Positions 25,363 to 35,313 are shown, counted from the stretch's first letter. The stretch is 64,000 nucleotides of DNA from an uncultured Desulfobacter sp. (GCF_963666675.1 NZ_OY762929.1:4746001-4810000), one strand, 5' to 3'. Translations and numbers: made by a program. Notes: generated by a model not told the origin, from the letters alone.

Positions 25363-26400
25363 ATGAGATTGAGAATATTATCTTGCATGGAAAGACGTGC
25401 TCCTATCATTATTCCAGCCAAAAACTATTATGCACCATGCCTTAACCTAAATATTTTTTTAGAAAAAAAAGACGGGTATGAAACATTCTGGAATTGGTCC
25501 AACCACTTGAACGGCATCAGCAAGGGGTTTGTATATCAACTTAAGTGTCAGCCCGGCTTGATTTTGGCAATCTCAAAGCAGTATCCCTCCACCGCTGTCA
25601 GCATCTCTTTTGAAGAAGAGGAGAAAACAAATTTTGTACGTCTTCTTTTTTTTCTTGGTGAAGGATCTCATCTCCAGCACCATATGAAAGGGGGAAAAAC
25701 CACTTATTGTGCAAATCATGGGTATTTAACCTATGGACATAACTTAAGAAGCGAACTGATCCATTGCCCTGCAAAATCCTTTTGTGTCATTGGAATTTTA
25801 ATGGAGCCGTGGTTTATAAAACGTTTTTCCCAAGGTGTAGCAGGGGAATTTGCCCGAACGATAGAAGGCATGCTGGCTATCCAAAAACAAGGTGACTTTT
25901 TTTGCTACCCTGTGTTCATGAACCCTTCTATCAATATTTGTATTCATGAAATCCTCGGATGTACTTATATTGATGCCCGCAGGCATCTCTTTTTGGGAAG
26001 TAAGGCATTGGAACTGATGAGGTTCGGGTTTGACCAATTCAGTCCTGATAAGGGTCTGGGCACCTCCTGCTTTAACTTGGAAACATGTTCCAGGGATTTC
26101 GTTCACAAAGCCAGGGACATAATGATCTCCGATATTAAAAACCCACCCTCCCTTACAGAACTTTCCAGGATGGTAGGGGTAAATAGGACCACGTTAAGTC
26201 AGAAATTTCGTAAGATTTATGGTGTTACGATCTTTAACTTTCTTCGCAATTTCAGGCTGGAAAAATCCAAACGCCTGCTGCAAGCCGGGAACCTAAGCGT
26301 GACAGAAGTTGCTTTTGAAGTGGGATACGCCCAGCAAAGGACGTTCTCAAAAGAATTTAAAAAGTATTTTGGTGATACACCAAGCGATTACTTGAGGTGA
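25363..26400 (+). CDS. AraC-family regulator divergent from receptor 2
   Basis: Regulator of up to 345 residues; the start is uncertain because neither the ATG at 25363 nor that at 25387 has a good ribosome site. The N-terminal 230 residues lack a recognised fold signature but share the scattered pattern of the other AraC sensors here (CPAKSFCVIGILM, then DARRHLFLGSKALELMRFG). The C-terminus has the AraC double helix-turn-helix: SLTELSRMVGVNRTTLSQKFRKIYG and VTEVAFEVGYAQQRTFSKEFKKYFG. It shares a 200-bp intergenic region with receptor 2, so it probably activates that gene in response to its ligand. Confidence 0.85.
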   Translation: MRLRILSCMERRAPIIIPAKNYYAPCLNLNIFLEKKDGYETFWNWSNHLNGISKGFVYQLKCQPGLILAISKQYPSTAVSISFEEEEKTNFVRLLFFLGEGSHLQHHMKGGKTTYCANHGYLTYGHNLRSELIHCPAKSFCVIGILMEPWFIKRFSQGVAGEFARTIEGMLAIQKQGDFFCYPVFMNPSINICIHEILGCTYIDARRHLFLGSKALELMRFGFDQFSPDKGLGTSCFNLETCSRDFVHKARDIMISDIKNPPSLTELSRMVGVNRTTLSQKFRKIYGVTIFNFLRNFRLEKSKRLLQAGNLSVTEVAFEVGYAQQRTFSKEFKKYFGDTPSDYLR

Positions 26401-26564
26401 CTTTTTCAATGGGTTGAGCAGACCCATCCCTTCAAGACCAGAATCAAGAACAATCCTTTTTATCCGTATTCTTTGTTGCACCTTAGGGCGCATATTTTTC
26501 AATATTTCCAAAGAAAACTTATAAATATTTTAATATCACTTCACAACAAAAAAAAACTTGATCC

Positions 26565-26596
26565 CCAATCAATAGTTAGCTATTGATTTGTTTTTA
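26565..26596 (+). terminator. AT-rich hairpin with T-run
   Basis: CAATCAATAG and CTATTGATTTG form a short stem with a TTAG loop, followed by TTTTT. It lies 165 bp after the AraC gene ending at 26400 and 30 bp before the next AraC gene, so it may end transcription between them. The stem is weak. Confidence 0.35.
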
Positions 26597-26628
26597 AGCC
26601 AGCCATCACTAATTATCATAAAGGTTTA

Positions 26629-27606
26629 ATGGAAGACAGTATACATATTGAATTATTGGACCCAAGCCAACGATGCAAGGTCGTCAGAGAAAGGCCCAGC
26701 GCCCATGGACTGGATACATCCTTTGAATCCCGCTGGCCAATGGCAGACGGTTATCTGAAGAAAATCCGCCTGAAACCCGGACTTGACATTTATGTTATGG
26801 ATTGGAGTCCCGGCATCGGATTCACCATGAATGCCGCGGTCCGGCATGCCGGGTTCGGGTTCAAGTTCTTTATCTCGGGAAAAATGAAATATCAAAACTC
26901 TGCCGTTAACGGGGATATGTTCATGGCCGCAGGACTTAACCGTTTTGCGTTTTTCCCTGCTTCCGGGGGATCCGGCCAATGCATGTCAAAGGACAGGGTT
27001 AAAGTCGTTATCATTTCCATGGCCCCATCCCTTTTCCTTTCTCTATTTCAGGATGCCCGTTCCAGGTTGCTTTCGGCACTGCCCGTTCCGGCATTGAACA
27101 AAGCGTTTTTCCATATCAGCCCCAATACCCCGGCCATGGAAACCGCAGCCCTGGATATATTTAACTGTACCTTTCACGGAAGCCTGAAAAAAGTTTTCCT
27201 GGAGGGCAAGGCCTTGGAACTTGCCGCCTGCCAGCTCCACGGGCTTATCCCGTCCCGGCAGCCCGCCCGGCTTTCCGGGCAGGAGCGTGATAAAGTCCAG
27301 GCGGCCAGAGAAATCCTTGTCCGGCATATTGATGCGCCGCCCACTTTCCTGGCCCTTGCCGGGATGGTGGGGATGCCCCACAACCGTCTTTCCATGGGTT
27401 TCCACGCCATGTACGGGGCCACGCCCTTTGCCCTGCTCAGGGATCTGAGGCTGGAAAAATCCCGTACCCTTCTCAAATCGCAAACCGGAAATGTCACCCA
27501 GGTGGCCATGGATGTGGGCTATGCATCCCTAAGCCACTTTGCCAAAGCCTTTAAGAAAAAGTACGGCATTTCACCCAAGCAGTACCAGCTCAACAAAGGG
27601 GCCTGA
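26629..27606 (+). CDS. AraC-family regulator, PchR-like (module 2)
   Basis: Regulator of 325 residues. The N-terminal half has KIRLKPGLDIYVMDWSPGIGFT and GFGFKFFISGKMKY, which parallel the sensor halves of the AraC proteins at 9.6 and 46.3 kb. The C-terminal helix-turn-helix pair is APPTFLALAGMVGMPHNRL and VTQVAMDVGYASLSHFAKAF. It lies 155 bp upstream of the O-methyltransferase/receptor 3 pair on the same strand and probably controls it. A broken copy of its DNA-binding end lies 7 kb away at 19991-20268. The only nearby ribosome signal is a weak AAAGG. Confidence 0.88.
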   Translation: MEDSIHIELLDPSQRCKVVRERPSAHGLDTSFESRWPMADGYLKKIRLKPGLDIYVMDWSPGIGFTMNAAVRHAGFGFKFFISGKMKYQNSAVNGDMFMAAGLNRFAFFPASGGSGQCMSKDRVKVVIISMAPSLFLSLFQDARSRLLSALPVPALNKAFFHISPNTPAMETAALDIFNCTFHGSLKKVFLEGKALELAACQLHGLIPSRQPARLSGQERDKVQAAREILVRHIDAPPTFLALAGMVGMPHNRLSMGFHAMYGATPFALLRDLRLEKSRTLLKSQTGNVTQVAMDVGYASLSHFAKAFKKKYGISPKQYQLNKGA

Positions 27607-27760
27607 AATTTTTCCAAGGAGCTGTTTTTCCCGCCAGTACATAATCATTCAAAAAAGGTATGGGATCGTTAGAAATAAATACCGGTCTTTTATACATCTG
27701 TCCGAATAGTGCACAGGTATGTTCTACCTCTAACCTTTAGCATAAGGACAGTTAAATAGC

Positions 27761-28789
27761 ATGGAACCATCACCCTTAAGATTCAAACCCCTTTATAGCC
27801 AGTTGACCCAGGGGTATTTGCCCGCAATTGTCAACGGTGCACAACAGGCAGGCATATTCGAGGCCCTGGAAAAAGAAGGCGCAAGCACAGTCACATTAGC
27901 CGAAAAGCTTCATAAAGACCCCGGCATTCTTGGGGCCACTCTTGAGGTTCTTACAGCAATAAAACTTTTGATCCGCGACGAGGATTACCAGTATCACTTA
28001 AGCAGGTCGGCAAAGCACTTTCTTCTTGAATCATCGCCGGCCGCTCAAATCAGGGACATCCGGTCGTTTTGCATGCAGCCCGGTCCCTTTGATGACCTAA
28101 CCGGCCGATTAAAAAACAGTACGCAGCATTTCGACTCTGCTGCCTTTTCCGAAAAAGAGGCCCTCATAGAGCTGGAACAAAGGGCCCGGGGCGGACAAAT
28201 TCAAGAAGTGGTAAATTTTATCTGTGCCATCCCGCAATTTGAGTCTTTTACGCTCATGTGCGACTTAGCCGGAAGTTCAGGGTACTATTCCCAGGCACTG
28301 TTGAATAAAAATCCGAATTTGAGAGCACGGGTGTATGACACACCGGCAGTAGCCGCTCTTGCCGGACAGATGGGGGGCGACAGGGGGACCTGCGGCCGCC
28401 TGGAATTCCTCGGAATCGACCTGGACACCTGTTCGGATTTCGGCCGGGGATATGATCTGTTTTTTGTTTCCCATTTTCTGTACCACTGGGCGGCACAGGA
28501 CCTTTTGCCCCGGTTTTTCAAAAAGGTGAACCGGGCCATGCGCCCAGGCGGAATTTTTGTATCCAACCATATCGGCAATACAATAACAAAAGACCAGGAC
28601 CATATCACCCAATCAATCATTGAGCTCTTAGCCAGAGTTCAAGGGTATCCCACACTTACACTGGATGAATCAAAATTAAAACAGGCCCTTTCCCTGGCCG
28701 GGTTTTCAGAATTCAGGACCAGACCCGCCAAAGACGGAACCCATCTCAACAATACCCTGGTGTCAGCCCAAAAAATAAAGGAAATTTAG
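27761..28789 (+). CDS. O-methyltransferase, SAM-dependent, with dimerisation domain
   Basis: Methyltransferase of 342 residues of the plant-COMT/PhzM/hydroxyindole O-methyltransferase type. The N-terminal winged-helix dimerisation domain (residues 20-100) is seen in AGIFEALEKEGASTVTLAEKLHKD and LEVLTAIKLLIRDEDYQYHLS. The SAM-binding domain has LMCDLAGSSGYYSQALL, with LAG in place of the usual G-G-G, and a later YDLFFVSHFLYHW. Known members O-methylate phenolic or hydroxyl groups of small molecules. It is followed after only 3 bp by receptor 3, so the two are co-translated and act on the same system. The substrate is unknown. Confidence 0.85.
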   Translation: MEPSPLRFKPLYSQLTQGYLPAIVNGAQQAGIFEALEKEGASTVTLAEKLHKDPGILGATLEVLTAIKLLIRDEDYQYHLSRSAKHFLLESSPAAQIRDIRSFCMQPGPFDDLTGRLKNSTQHFDSAAFSEKEALIELEQRARGGQIQEVVNFICAIPQFESFTLMCDLAGSSGYYSQALLNKNPNLRARVYDTPAVAALAGQMGGDRGTCGRLEFLGIDLDTCSDFGRGYDLFFVSHFLYHWAAQDLLPRFFKKVNRAMRPGGIFVSNHIGNTITKDQDHITQSIIELLARVQGYPTLTLDESKLKQALSLAGFSEFRTRPAKDGTHLNNTLVSAQKIKEI

Positions 28790-28792
28790 ACA

Positions 28793-30892
28793 ATGAAAAC
28801 ATTGAACCCCAACCGGTTTTACCTTTTGATCATTGCAATGTTACTGCTCGCATTTTCAGGGACCCGGCAAGGCTTTGCCCAGGTCCCCGAAGAAACGTCC
28901 CAAGCCATAGATGATGTGGTAGTTACAGCGGAAAAACGCAAACAAAAATTAAAAGAAGTTCCTGTTTCCATCACGGTAATCAACGATGTTGAAATCCAGG
29001 ACCAAAATGTCAGGGATGTCAGGGACATCTTCAATCTGGTTCCCAACCTGTCTGTCAGCGCCCAGAACCAGAATGTGACGTATGTCGGCTGCCGGGGCGT
29101 CAGTCCCAGCATGATTAACCGCCGGAACCCTTTTGTTATGTACGTGGACGGGGTCCCTTTCAGTAAAATCAGCGGATACAATGCCGATTTCACCAATGTT
29201 GAATCCGTTGAACTCCTCAGGGGGCCCCAGGGCACCCTTTACGGTAAAAATGCCATGGGTGGCGTCATGAACATCACCACCAAAGCGCCGTCCAATGATT
29301 TCGAAGGCAGGGCCTCCCTGGATATTTCAGAATACGAAACCTATCTTTTTAACGCCAATGTCAGCGGCCCCATTAAAAAAGACACCCTGTTTTTCGGCCT
29401 TTGGGCATCCGAATACCAGACCCGGGGCTATATGAGAAACGACCATCCGGACCAGGACTATTACGATGACAGGGATATCCTTAACTTCAGAGGGCGGCTG
29501 CGCTGGATGCCTTCCGGGCAGCTGGAGATCAATCTGTTTTCAGGCAAAGAGATCCGGACGGGCGGGGACGGCCCCATGATCGGGGATTCCCGGATCCGGT
29601 TTCATGAATACAAAAACCCGGATGACCATGTGGATGCGCAGAGTTTTGACAATGCCGTTCAGGCCCGTTTCCACGCAAAAAAATTTGATATCGTATCCAC
29701 CACCACGTATAGAAACGCAACAGAAGACTATGATGTGGATTATTCATACGGCAGCAGTTCGGTAAGCCACGGCATTCTGGATTACCAAGGTACTACTTTT
29801 TCCCAGGAACTGCGCTTCCAGACCCCGGACAGCCGGAACGGTATCGCCTGGATTGCCGGCGGTTACTTTGAATATGACCAGGACAAGGACAATGAGATGT
29901 CCATGCAATACCTTCCTTCGGCCATGATGAACTTTAACCGAAAAACCGACTGGCCCAGCACCACAACCAGTAAAACCGCTGCCGTATTTGCCCAAACCTC
30001 GATTCCGTTCTTTAACGCCTTTAAATTTACCATTGGCGCCCGGTATGAAACCGTAAACAAGGAGATGGATTACCACAGAACCACCACCAACCTGGACACC
30101 AACACTACCGTCAGCTCAACGGCTTACACCATTGAGGACGACTGGGACAGTTTCACGCCCAAAGCCGGCCTGGATTACCGGATCTCAGATCACATCATGA
30201 CCTATGTCAGTGTCTCCCAGGGGTATCTTTCCGGAGGGTTTAACAACACCATTGATGATCCCGATGCCGCATCCTATGATCCCCAGACCTCAACCAGTTA
30301 TGAATGGGGCGCCAAAACCACCTGGTTTAACAACCGCCTGTCCTGTAACCTTTCCATATTTTATATGGACATAAAAGACATGCAGGTAACCGAATACCCC
30401 TCAGCCTATGTCATGGTGGCCTCCAACGCGGGCAAAGCCCACAGTTACGGGGGAGAACTGGAAGTTAAATTCAGGCCGGTTACGGGGCTTATCCTTTCCG
30501 CGGGTCTTGGCCTGACCCAGGGAGAATACGATGAATATATGGGATACGGCGGGGTCGATTATGCCGGGAACAAACTGAAAAACACCCCGGAATACTCCAT
30601 AAACGCCGCCATTCAATACCGCCATTGGTCCGGAATCTACGCCGGCCTGGACATTCAGGGATACGGGGAGACTTATTTTAACGAATCCAACCAAGACAAT
30701 TCCGTACGGGACCCTTATGCCGTTTTCAATTTAAAAATAGGCATGGAGCTTTCCCATTGGGATTTTTATGTTTACGCCAAAAATCTGTTTGATGAAGAAT
30801 ACTACGCCAGCATCTTTACCAGCAGCATCCGAAATTCATATATGGTAGGCAGCCCGAGGACCATCGGTGCCAATATCGTTTTCCGATTTTAA
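28793..30892 (+). CDS. TonB-dependent outer-membrane receptor 3
   Basis: Receptor of 699 residues. A signal peptide (about residues 1-30, ending GFA) precedes the TonB-box-like DDVVVTAEKRKQ. The plug carries LLRGPQGTLYGKNAMGGVMNITTK and the barrel SQGYLSGGFN; the C-terminus is IGANIVFRF with terminal Phe. It is longer than and clearly distinct from receptors 1, 2 and 4. The start codon lies 3 bp after the O-methyltransferase stop. Together with the AraC gene at 26629 it forms module 2 of the repeated regulator/methyltransferase/receptor arrangement. Confidence 0.93.
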   Translation: MKTLNPNRFYLLIIAMLLLAFSGTRQGFAQVPEETSQAIDDVVVTAEKRKQKLKEVPVSITVINDVEIQDQNVRDVRDIFNLVPNLSVSAQNQNVTYVGCRGVSPSMINRRNPFVMYVDGVPFSKISGYNADFTNVESVELLRGPQGTLYGKNAMGGVMNITTKAPSNDFEGRASLDISEYETYLFNANVSGPIKKDTLFFGLWASEYQTRGYMRNDHPDQDYYDDRDILNFRGRLRWMPSGQLEINLFSGKEIRTGGDGPMIGDSRIRFHEYKNPDDHVDAQSFDNAVQARFHAKKFDIVSTTTYRNATEDYDVDYSYGSSSVSHGILDYQGTTFSQELRFQTPDSRNGIAWIAGGYFEYDQDKDNEMSMQYLPSAMMNFNRKTDWPSTTTSKTAAVFAQTSIPFFNAFKFTIGARYETVNKEMDYHRTTTNLDTNTTVSSTAYTIEDDWDSFTPKAGLDYRISDHIMTYVSVSQGYLSGGFNNTIDDPDAASYDPQTSTSYEWGAKTTWFNNRLSCNLSIFYMDIKDMQVTEYPSAYVMVASNAGKAHSYGGELEVKFRPVTGLILSAGLGLTQGEYDEYMGYGGVDYAGNKLKNTPEYSINAAIQYRHWSGIYAGLDIQGYGETYFNESNQDNSVRDPYAVFNLKIGMELSHWDFYVYAKNLFDEEYYASIFTSSIRNSYMVGSPRTIGANIVFRF

Positions 30893-30944
30893 CGAACTCG
30901 CCAAAACCGATTATAGGGCAACAACAGCCGCTATCGTGGGGATT

Positions 30945-31108
30945 AAGGGCCCCGGAAATTTTAAAATCCACCAATTGGGCGCCGGATTTTTGCCTGGTTT
31001 CAAGGCGCGTCAATGGGAGCATATTGGGATATGTGCCCATTGGCGCAACGCGGAAACCAGGTAAAAAGACAAGCGATATGGTGGATTTTATTGTTTCCGT
31101 GGCCCTAA
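30945..31108. repeat. Repeat A, copy 2: long hairpin
   Basis: Second copy of the folded repeat found at 21009-21170, in the same orientation. Outer arms AGGGCCCCGGAAA and TTTCCGTGGCCCT, then AAAATCCACCA with TGGTGGATTTT, TTTTTGCCTGGTTTC with GAAACCAGGTAAAAA, and GCGTCAATGGG with CCCATTGGCGC. Several pairs differ from copy 1 on both strands at once. It fills the space between the convergent ends of receptor 3 and the MalT-like gene, where it could also act as a two-way terminator. Confidence 0.75.
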
Positions 31109-31110
31109 GA

Positions 31111-34100
31111 TTAATGAATGACTGTAGAAGCGTCTATGGTACCTGCACGCTGTTGCACAGTGTTTAACTGTTCGGTGTTACCCGTATCCCGGAGAAGAGC
31201 TGCAAGATCAGCCAGCATGTTGATCCAGATCTTGCGAAGCCTTTGGGCATACGTGACAACCGAGGGGACGTCACTGCCCAATCCGCCCAAATGCCCTCTG
31301 TACAATTCCATGGCCCGGCTTAACAGGGCCAACTGGTTGCTGGGGGATGATGCGGACCTTGCCTTTTTTACCAAGGCTTCAAATTGCCAGGTATCCACCC
31401 AGCACAGGTTTGGGACGAGGCTCAGGCGGTTATTTTTCAGTACAACAGCCCGGTCATTGCCTATAAGTTTACGCAGTCGGTGCAGGGTGGTGTTCATATT
31501 CTGGACAGCCCGGTCCCCGTCCGCATCCGCCCATAGCTGATCTGCAACACTCTGGCGGGATATGCCCCGGTTCCCGGCACTGATTAGGAGATACATTAAA
31601 TCCAGGGGCTTTTTGGGCAATTTTTTCCCGAAATCGATAAATTGATCCCGGCATACAACCTCCAGGCGTCCCAGGCAATATAGTTTCACTGCCCAGGGCC
31701 ACTGCTGGCAAGCCTGATCCATTAAAGGCGGCTCCAACTGTGTGCGGCGAATCAGCGACTTGACTATATCGGTATGAATCCCGGCTTTAAGGGCCTCGGC
31801 ACATAGCAGTGCAAGGCGGGAACGGATAATCCCCACCGGCATACCCAGGCCGTTTTGCAAAGCGTCTCCAAAGGCCTTTTCCAGGCAGGCCAGCATGGTT
31901 TCGGCGTCCAGGGTCTCCCGGGCATAGTCGGCCCGGATTAAATCATACTGGAAACATATCATTCCACTGGCCTGGTAAATCTGCATCTGTTCAACACGGC
32001 TTAATTCCGTCAAAGCAAGGCTGAGATGCCCCTGTTCCAGGTAGAGATGAGCCATGGCACCTGTAGTTAATGCGTTTGGAACAGGGATCCCGCAGGATTC
32101 AGTCAGATCCCGGCTGCTGTTCAGGCAATGCTCAGCCCTGTCCCATTCTCCGGCCAACAGGGCAAAAAGTCCCTCCATAAATTGATTCTGGGCAATATCC
32201 CAGCTTGCACTGGGCGGGGTAATACTGACGGCACGCGCCAGGTATTCCCCGGCTTTTTTAAGATCACCGGTATAAAGTCCGGCGTAAGCGGCATAGGCCA
32301 GAAAGATGTAGTCGAAAAAATGGACCCCGCTGGATTCGGCCAATTCCAGGGCGATGCAGATAAGCTCATCGGCTTTTGACAAATTTCCTTCGTCCAGGGT
32401 TGTGTAGACCATGCACCAAAGCAGACTGAGCCGGTTCAGGGGTAAAAGCGCCTCATTTGCAAAATTTTTTTCCAGTTGATCTCTCATTTTCCTGGCTTTG
32501 ATACGTTGCCCCAGCCATTGATAGGACAACAGCAAATTTGATCTCATGGATGCGGAGACATACTGGTCTATTTGTTGATCCAGCAATGATTCGCAACAGG
32601 CCTGCCACTTGCCGCAATCCGGGTGACAAGGATGATACATGCAGATGGCAGCCAGCATTGCACTGCTGAAACGGGCCTGGATGCCGGGATCCAGGCCCGG
32701 TGGCAACAAGGCGGCAAGGCGTTCACCCTCATGGAGCCAGCGGTGCGGTTCCTCCAGGGTTCCCCTGATGCGCAAAATGGATTCCATCAGCGCAGACCAG
32801 CTGGCGACTTGTCCCATCAAATCCTGATCCTGTTTGAACTGCTCAAAGGCTTTTATAAGTCCGGTTGTGCCTTCAATAGGATTGTCCGGCATTATGGCGA
32901 TGCCGTTCCAGAAAACCAGCCAGGGGTGATTATCGGCAAGCGCTTTTGGCAACGCCTGGATCCAGGCTGCCAGGGTATGATTCCGGCCCTGGACAACCAA
33001 AGACAGGGCATGGCTGAGAATCAAGCCGACCATGGCGGTATGATCCCGGGCCCGGCAGTAGAGGTCCATTGCCTCTTCAACCTGCCCGGCTTCAGCCATG
33101 AGCCCGGCTGCGCGGCATTGCAGGGTTTCAAGTTGCCCGGCGTCAAACGTGCCGGCTGCCTGCTGGGTCAAAAAATCACGGAACAAGGGATGATATTGAT
33201 AAATACTGGTGTTGTTGACTTCTCTTTTTTCCAGGAAAAAATTTTTGCGGCTCAGGTTGCCCAGGATATCTTCGGCAGGCATATCCGTCAGCCGGGTGGC
33301 CGAATCAATGGTCATATGCGGCATCAAAGCTGTTTTCAAGAGGAACTGCCGCGTTTCCCCGTTTGTTTTATTCAAAATCTCCCAGGCAAAATAATCAAAA
33401 ATCATCTCCGGGGTGGTCTCTGTCATTGCCTTGGACTGATCCGGCTCAAACTGTCCGCGGAGCAGCCACAGCATAAGACCTGCGACCCATCCCCGGGTGG
33501 CCCGGTGCAACCGGACAATGCGGTTTTCCTTTAAGACAATTTTTTCTTGATCAAGCAGGGCCCGGTATTCTTCCAGGGTAAAGGCCAGCTGGTTGTTGTC
33601 AATGACAATCATTTTACGGTTGGCCAGAAGCCTGACCATGGCAGGCGGCGGGTCAAACCTGCTGAGCATTGCCAGGCGGATACCCGGCGGGGCCTGCTCA
33701 ACGGCCCGGGCCAGGATTGCAAGCACCGGCGAATCAGCAGGCAGCTCCTGGAAATTATCAAAAACGATCCACACAGGCGGTGTTAAGCGTTGAAACAATG
33801 TTTCAAAATAGCGGATGGCAAACGCGTCTATACCCATCAGATATTCAGGCGTCAGAAGAGGCAGGGGGGTATCCGGATCATCGATAACCGGCATCACGGC
33901 CTTGCCCAGATAGTAGAAAAAAGTGGCAAGATCCTTGTCCGCGGCATCCACCTGGTACCAGACCCCGGGCTGGGGTCCATCGAACAGAAAGCTGCTCATC
34001 AGGGAGGTTTTACCGAACCCTGCCGGGCCGGATATCCAGACGGAAGGGTTCGCGCCGGACGGGTCCATCCGATCATACAGGTGCGGACGCCGTATGAGCT

Positions 34101-34152
34101 GCTGACTTTGGGGCAGCGTAATCTTATTTAGCATTTGCTGTCTATTAATCAA
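31111..34152 (-). CDS. MalT-like ATPase regulator with C-terminal BTAD domain
   Basis: Large transcription regulator of 1013 residues. The start is a TTG at 34152 preceded by AAGGA at proper spacing; the first ATG (34134) is too far from that site. The N-terminal STAND-type NTPase has Walker A GPAGFGKTS (residues 42-50), VWIVFDNFQELP (Walker B) and a winged-helix region as in MalT. The middle 450 residues are helical repeats of TPR type (MEGLFALLAGEWDRAEHCLNSS). Instead of a LuxR helix-turn-helix, the C-terminus (from about residue 830) has an OmpR-like winged helix plus a bacterial transcriptional activator domain: VKLYCLGRLEVV, QSVADQLWADADGDRAVQNMNTTLHRLRKLIG. It is divergent from the tectonin-like gene at 34.4 kb and may regulate it. 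Confidence 0.85.
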   Translation of the reverse strand: MINRQQMLNKITLPQSQQLIRRPHLYDRMDPSGANPSVWISGPAGFGKTSLMSSFLFDGPQPGVWYQVDAADKDLATFFYYLGKAVMPVIDDPDTPLPLLTPEYLMGIDAFAIRYFETLFQRLTPPVWIVFDNFQELPADSPVLAILARAVEQAPPGIRLAMLSRFDPPPAMVRLLANRKMIVIDNNQLAFTLEEYRALLDQEKIVLKENRIVRLHRATRGWVAGLMLWLLRGQFEPDQSKAMTETTPEMIFDYFAWEILNKTNGETRQFLLKTALMPHMTIDSATRLTDMPAEDILGNLSRKNFFLEKREVNNTSIYQYHPLFRDFLTQQAAGTFDAGQLETLQCRAAGLMAEAGQVEEAMDLYCRARDHTAMVGLILSHALSLVVQGRNHTLAAWIQALPKALADNHPWLVFWNGIAIMPDNPIEGTTGLIKAFEQFKQDQDLMGQVASWSALMESILRIRGTLEEPHRWLHEGERLAALLPPGLDPGIQARFSSAMLAAICMYHPCHPDCGKWQACCESLLDQQIDQYVSASMRSNLLLSYQWLGQRIKARKMRDQLEKNFANEALLPLNRLSLLWCMVYTTLDEGNLSKADELICIALELAESSGVHFFDYIFLAYAAYAGLYTGDLKKAGEYLARAVSITPPSASWDIAQNQFMEGLFALLAGEWDRAEHCLNSSRDLTESCGIPVPNALTTGAMAHLYLEQGHLSLALTELSRVEQMQIYQASGMICFQYDLIRADYARETLDAETMLACLEKAFGDALQNGLGMPVGIIRSRLALLCAEALKAGIHTDIVKSLIRRTQLEPPLMDQACQQWPWAVKLYCLGRLEVVCRDQFIDFGKKLPKKPLDLMYLLISAGNRGISRQSVADQLWADADGDRAVQNMNTTLHRLRKLIGNDRAVVLKNNRLSLVPNLCWVDTWQFEALVKKARSASSPSNQLALLSRAMELYRGHLGGLGSDVPSVVTYAQRLRKIWINMLADLAALLRDTGNTEQLNTVQQRAGTIDASTVIH

Positions 34153-34431
34153 CTTGTTTCCTTTTTTAAAGGGTTTTTACAGGCGCAGTAAAACCCACTA
34201 TTTTTTTCTTGTGTACCATTTTTTTTAAAATTTGTAAGCGATTTGTAAGATTAATCCGGGTATACAAAAAAGTAGCCCGGTGCTTTGATTTGTTTCTGGC
34301 TTGGGCATGTCAATGAAGGCCTGGCCCTTAATTATTTTAAGGGATTCCCAGGCATGAAAAGGCGCAGGGAGCATGTCCGGTTCCCGGCCTGATCCATAAT
34401 TCTTTTGGACAAAAGAAAAAGAGGAGTAAAA
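34153..34431. promoter_or_regulatory. Divergent promoter region of regulator and propeller gene
   Basis: This 279-bp space separates the MalT-like gene from the divergent propeller gene and must hold both promoters. It is AT-rich near the regulator (34200-34250) and GC-richer near the propeller gene. I see no clear operator repeat, and the only firm signals are the two ribosome sites at its ends. Confidence 0.3.
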
Positions 34432-35313
34432 ATGAAAACAAAAAAGGCGGCAGGCAGTTTAATAATCAGCATCGTAATACTGGCTTGTTCATCTGTGGCG
34501 ACGGCCCAAGGCCAATGGGAAAAAATTTGGGGGCCGGTTACAGCGGTTGTTCTGGGATATAATCAGTTTGACAGCACAACGTTCCAATATGCAGTACAAG
34601 AAGGCAGCGGAGACATTTACCAATATCAAGGAACGCCCCAGCCCTGGAAAAAAGTAGGAGGACCGGGGAAATCTTTTGTTATTGCCGGCGGTGTTTTATA
34701 CGGCATATCACCGGATGGCAGAGGTGTTTACAAGTTCAAGGGTACACCGGGGCAATGGAAGAAAGTGGGCGGCCCGGCCCGGGAAATCTATGGCATTGAT
34801 TTTTATGCGCCCAATCCGCTTTTTGCCACAAATCCCCAAACAGGGGATCTTTATAATTATAATTCGAGCACAGGCAAATGGACCAGGATCGGCGGTCCGG
34901 CAAAGATGTTTGCGACCGGATACAAACACTTGTACGGGCTGTCCGAAGACGGGAGCGCCGTATTTAAATATACCGGCACCCCAGGCAAATGGGAAAGGAT
35001 CGGCGGTGCGGCATCCCGGATATACGCCGGCGGAGATGCGCTGTTTGCAACAAATCCGCAATCGGGAGACATATATAGTTTTGAGGCCGCCTCCTCAAAA
35101 TGGACCAGAGTCGGCGGCCCGGGCAAAGCCTTTGCCGTTGATGCCTATGGCCGGCTTTACGGGTTGGCTCCTGATGGCCAAAGTGTTCACCAATATACCG
35201 GCGCCCCGGGTAAATGGGAGAAAATCGGCGGCCCGGCAGCCTGGATTTACGCAGGCGGAAAAGGCCTTTGCGCCATCAACCCTGACAGCCGGGACCTTTG
35301 GTGCAGAAAATAG
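34432..35313 (+). CDS. Secreted tectonin-type beta-propeller protein
   Basis: Protein of 293 residues. The ATG at 34432 follows GAGGAG (34421-34426) and begins a signal peptide (about 26 residues, ending ATA); the longer frame from TTG at 34405 is less likely. The mature part is made of about six to seven tandem repeats of about 36 residues, each with a W-x-K/R-I/V-G-G-P-A/G core (WKKVGGPGKSF, WTRIGGPAKMF, WERIGGAASRIY, WTRVGGPGKAF, WEKIGGPAAWIY) and a following LYG or LFA strand. This is the tectonin/TECPR beta-propeller pattern found in proteins that bind lipopolysaccharide or glycans. It is exported and not lipidated. Function here unknown; divergent from the MalT-like regulator. Confidence 0.8.
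   Translation: MKTKKAAGSLIISIVILACSSVATAQGQWEKIWGPVTAVVLGYNQFDSTTFQYAVQEGSGDIYQYQGTPQPWKKVGGPGKSFVIAGGVLYGISPDGRGVYKFKGTPGQWKKVGGPAREIYGIDFYAPNPLFATNPQTGDLYNYNSSTGKWTRIGGPAKMFATGYKHLYGLSEDGSAVFKYTGTPGKWERIGGAASRIYAGGDALFATNPQSGDIYSFEAASSKWTRVGGPGKAFAVDAYGRLYGLAPDGQSVHQYTGAPGKWEKIGGPAAWIYAGGKGLCAINPDSRDLWCRK

Noticed and set aside
32623..33534. 303-residue frame on the plus strand
   Set aside because: It lies wholly inside the MalT-like gene on the other strand, lacks recognisable domains and is rich in Gly, Gln and Arg as expected of an antisense shadow.
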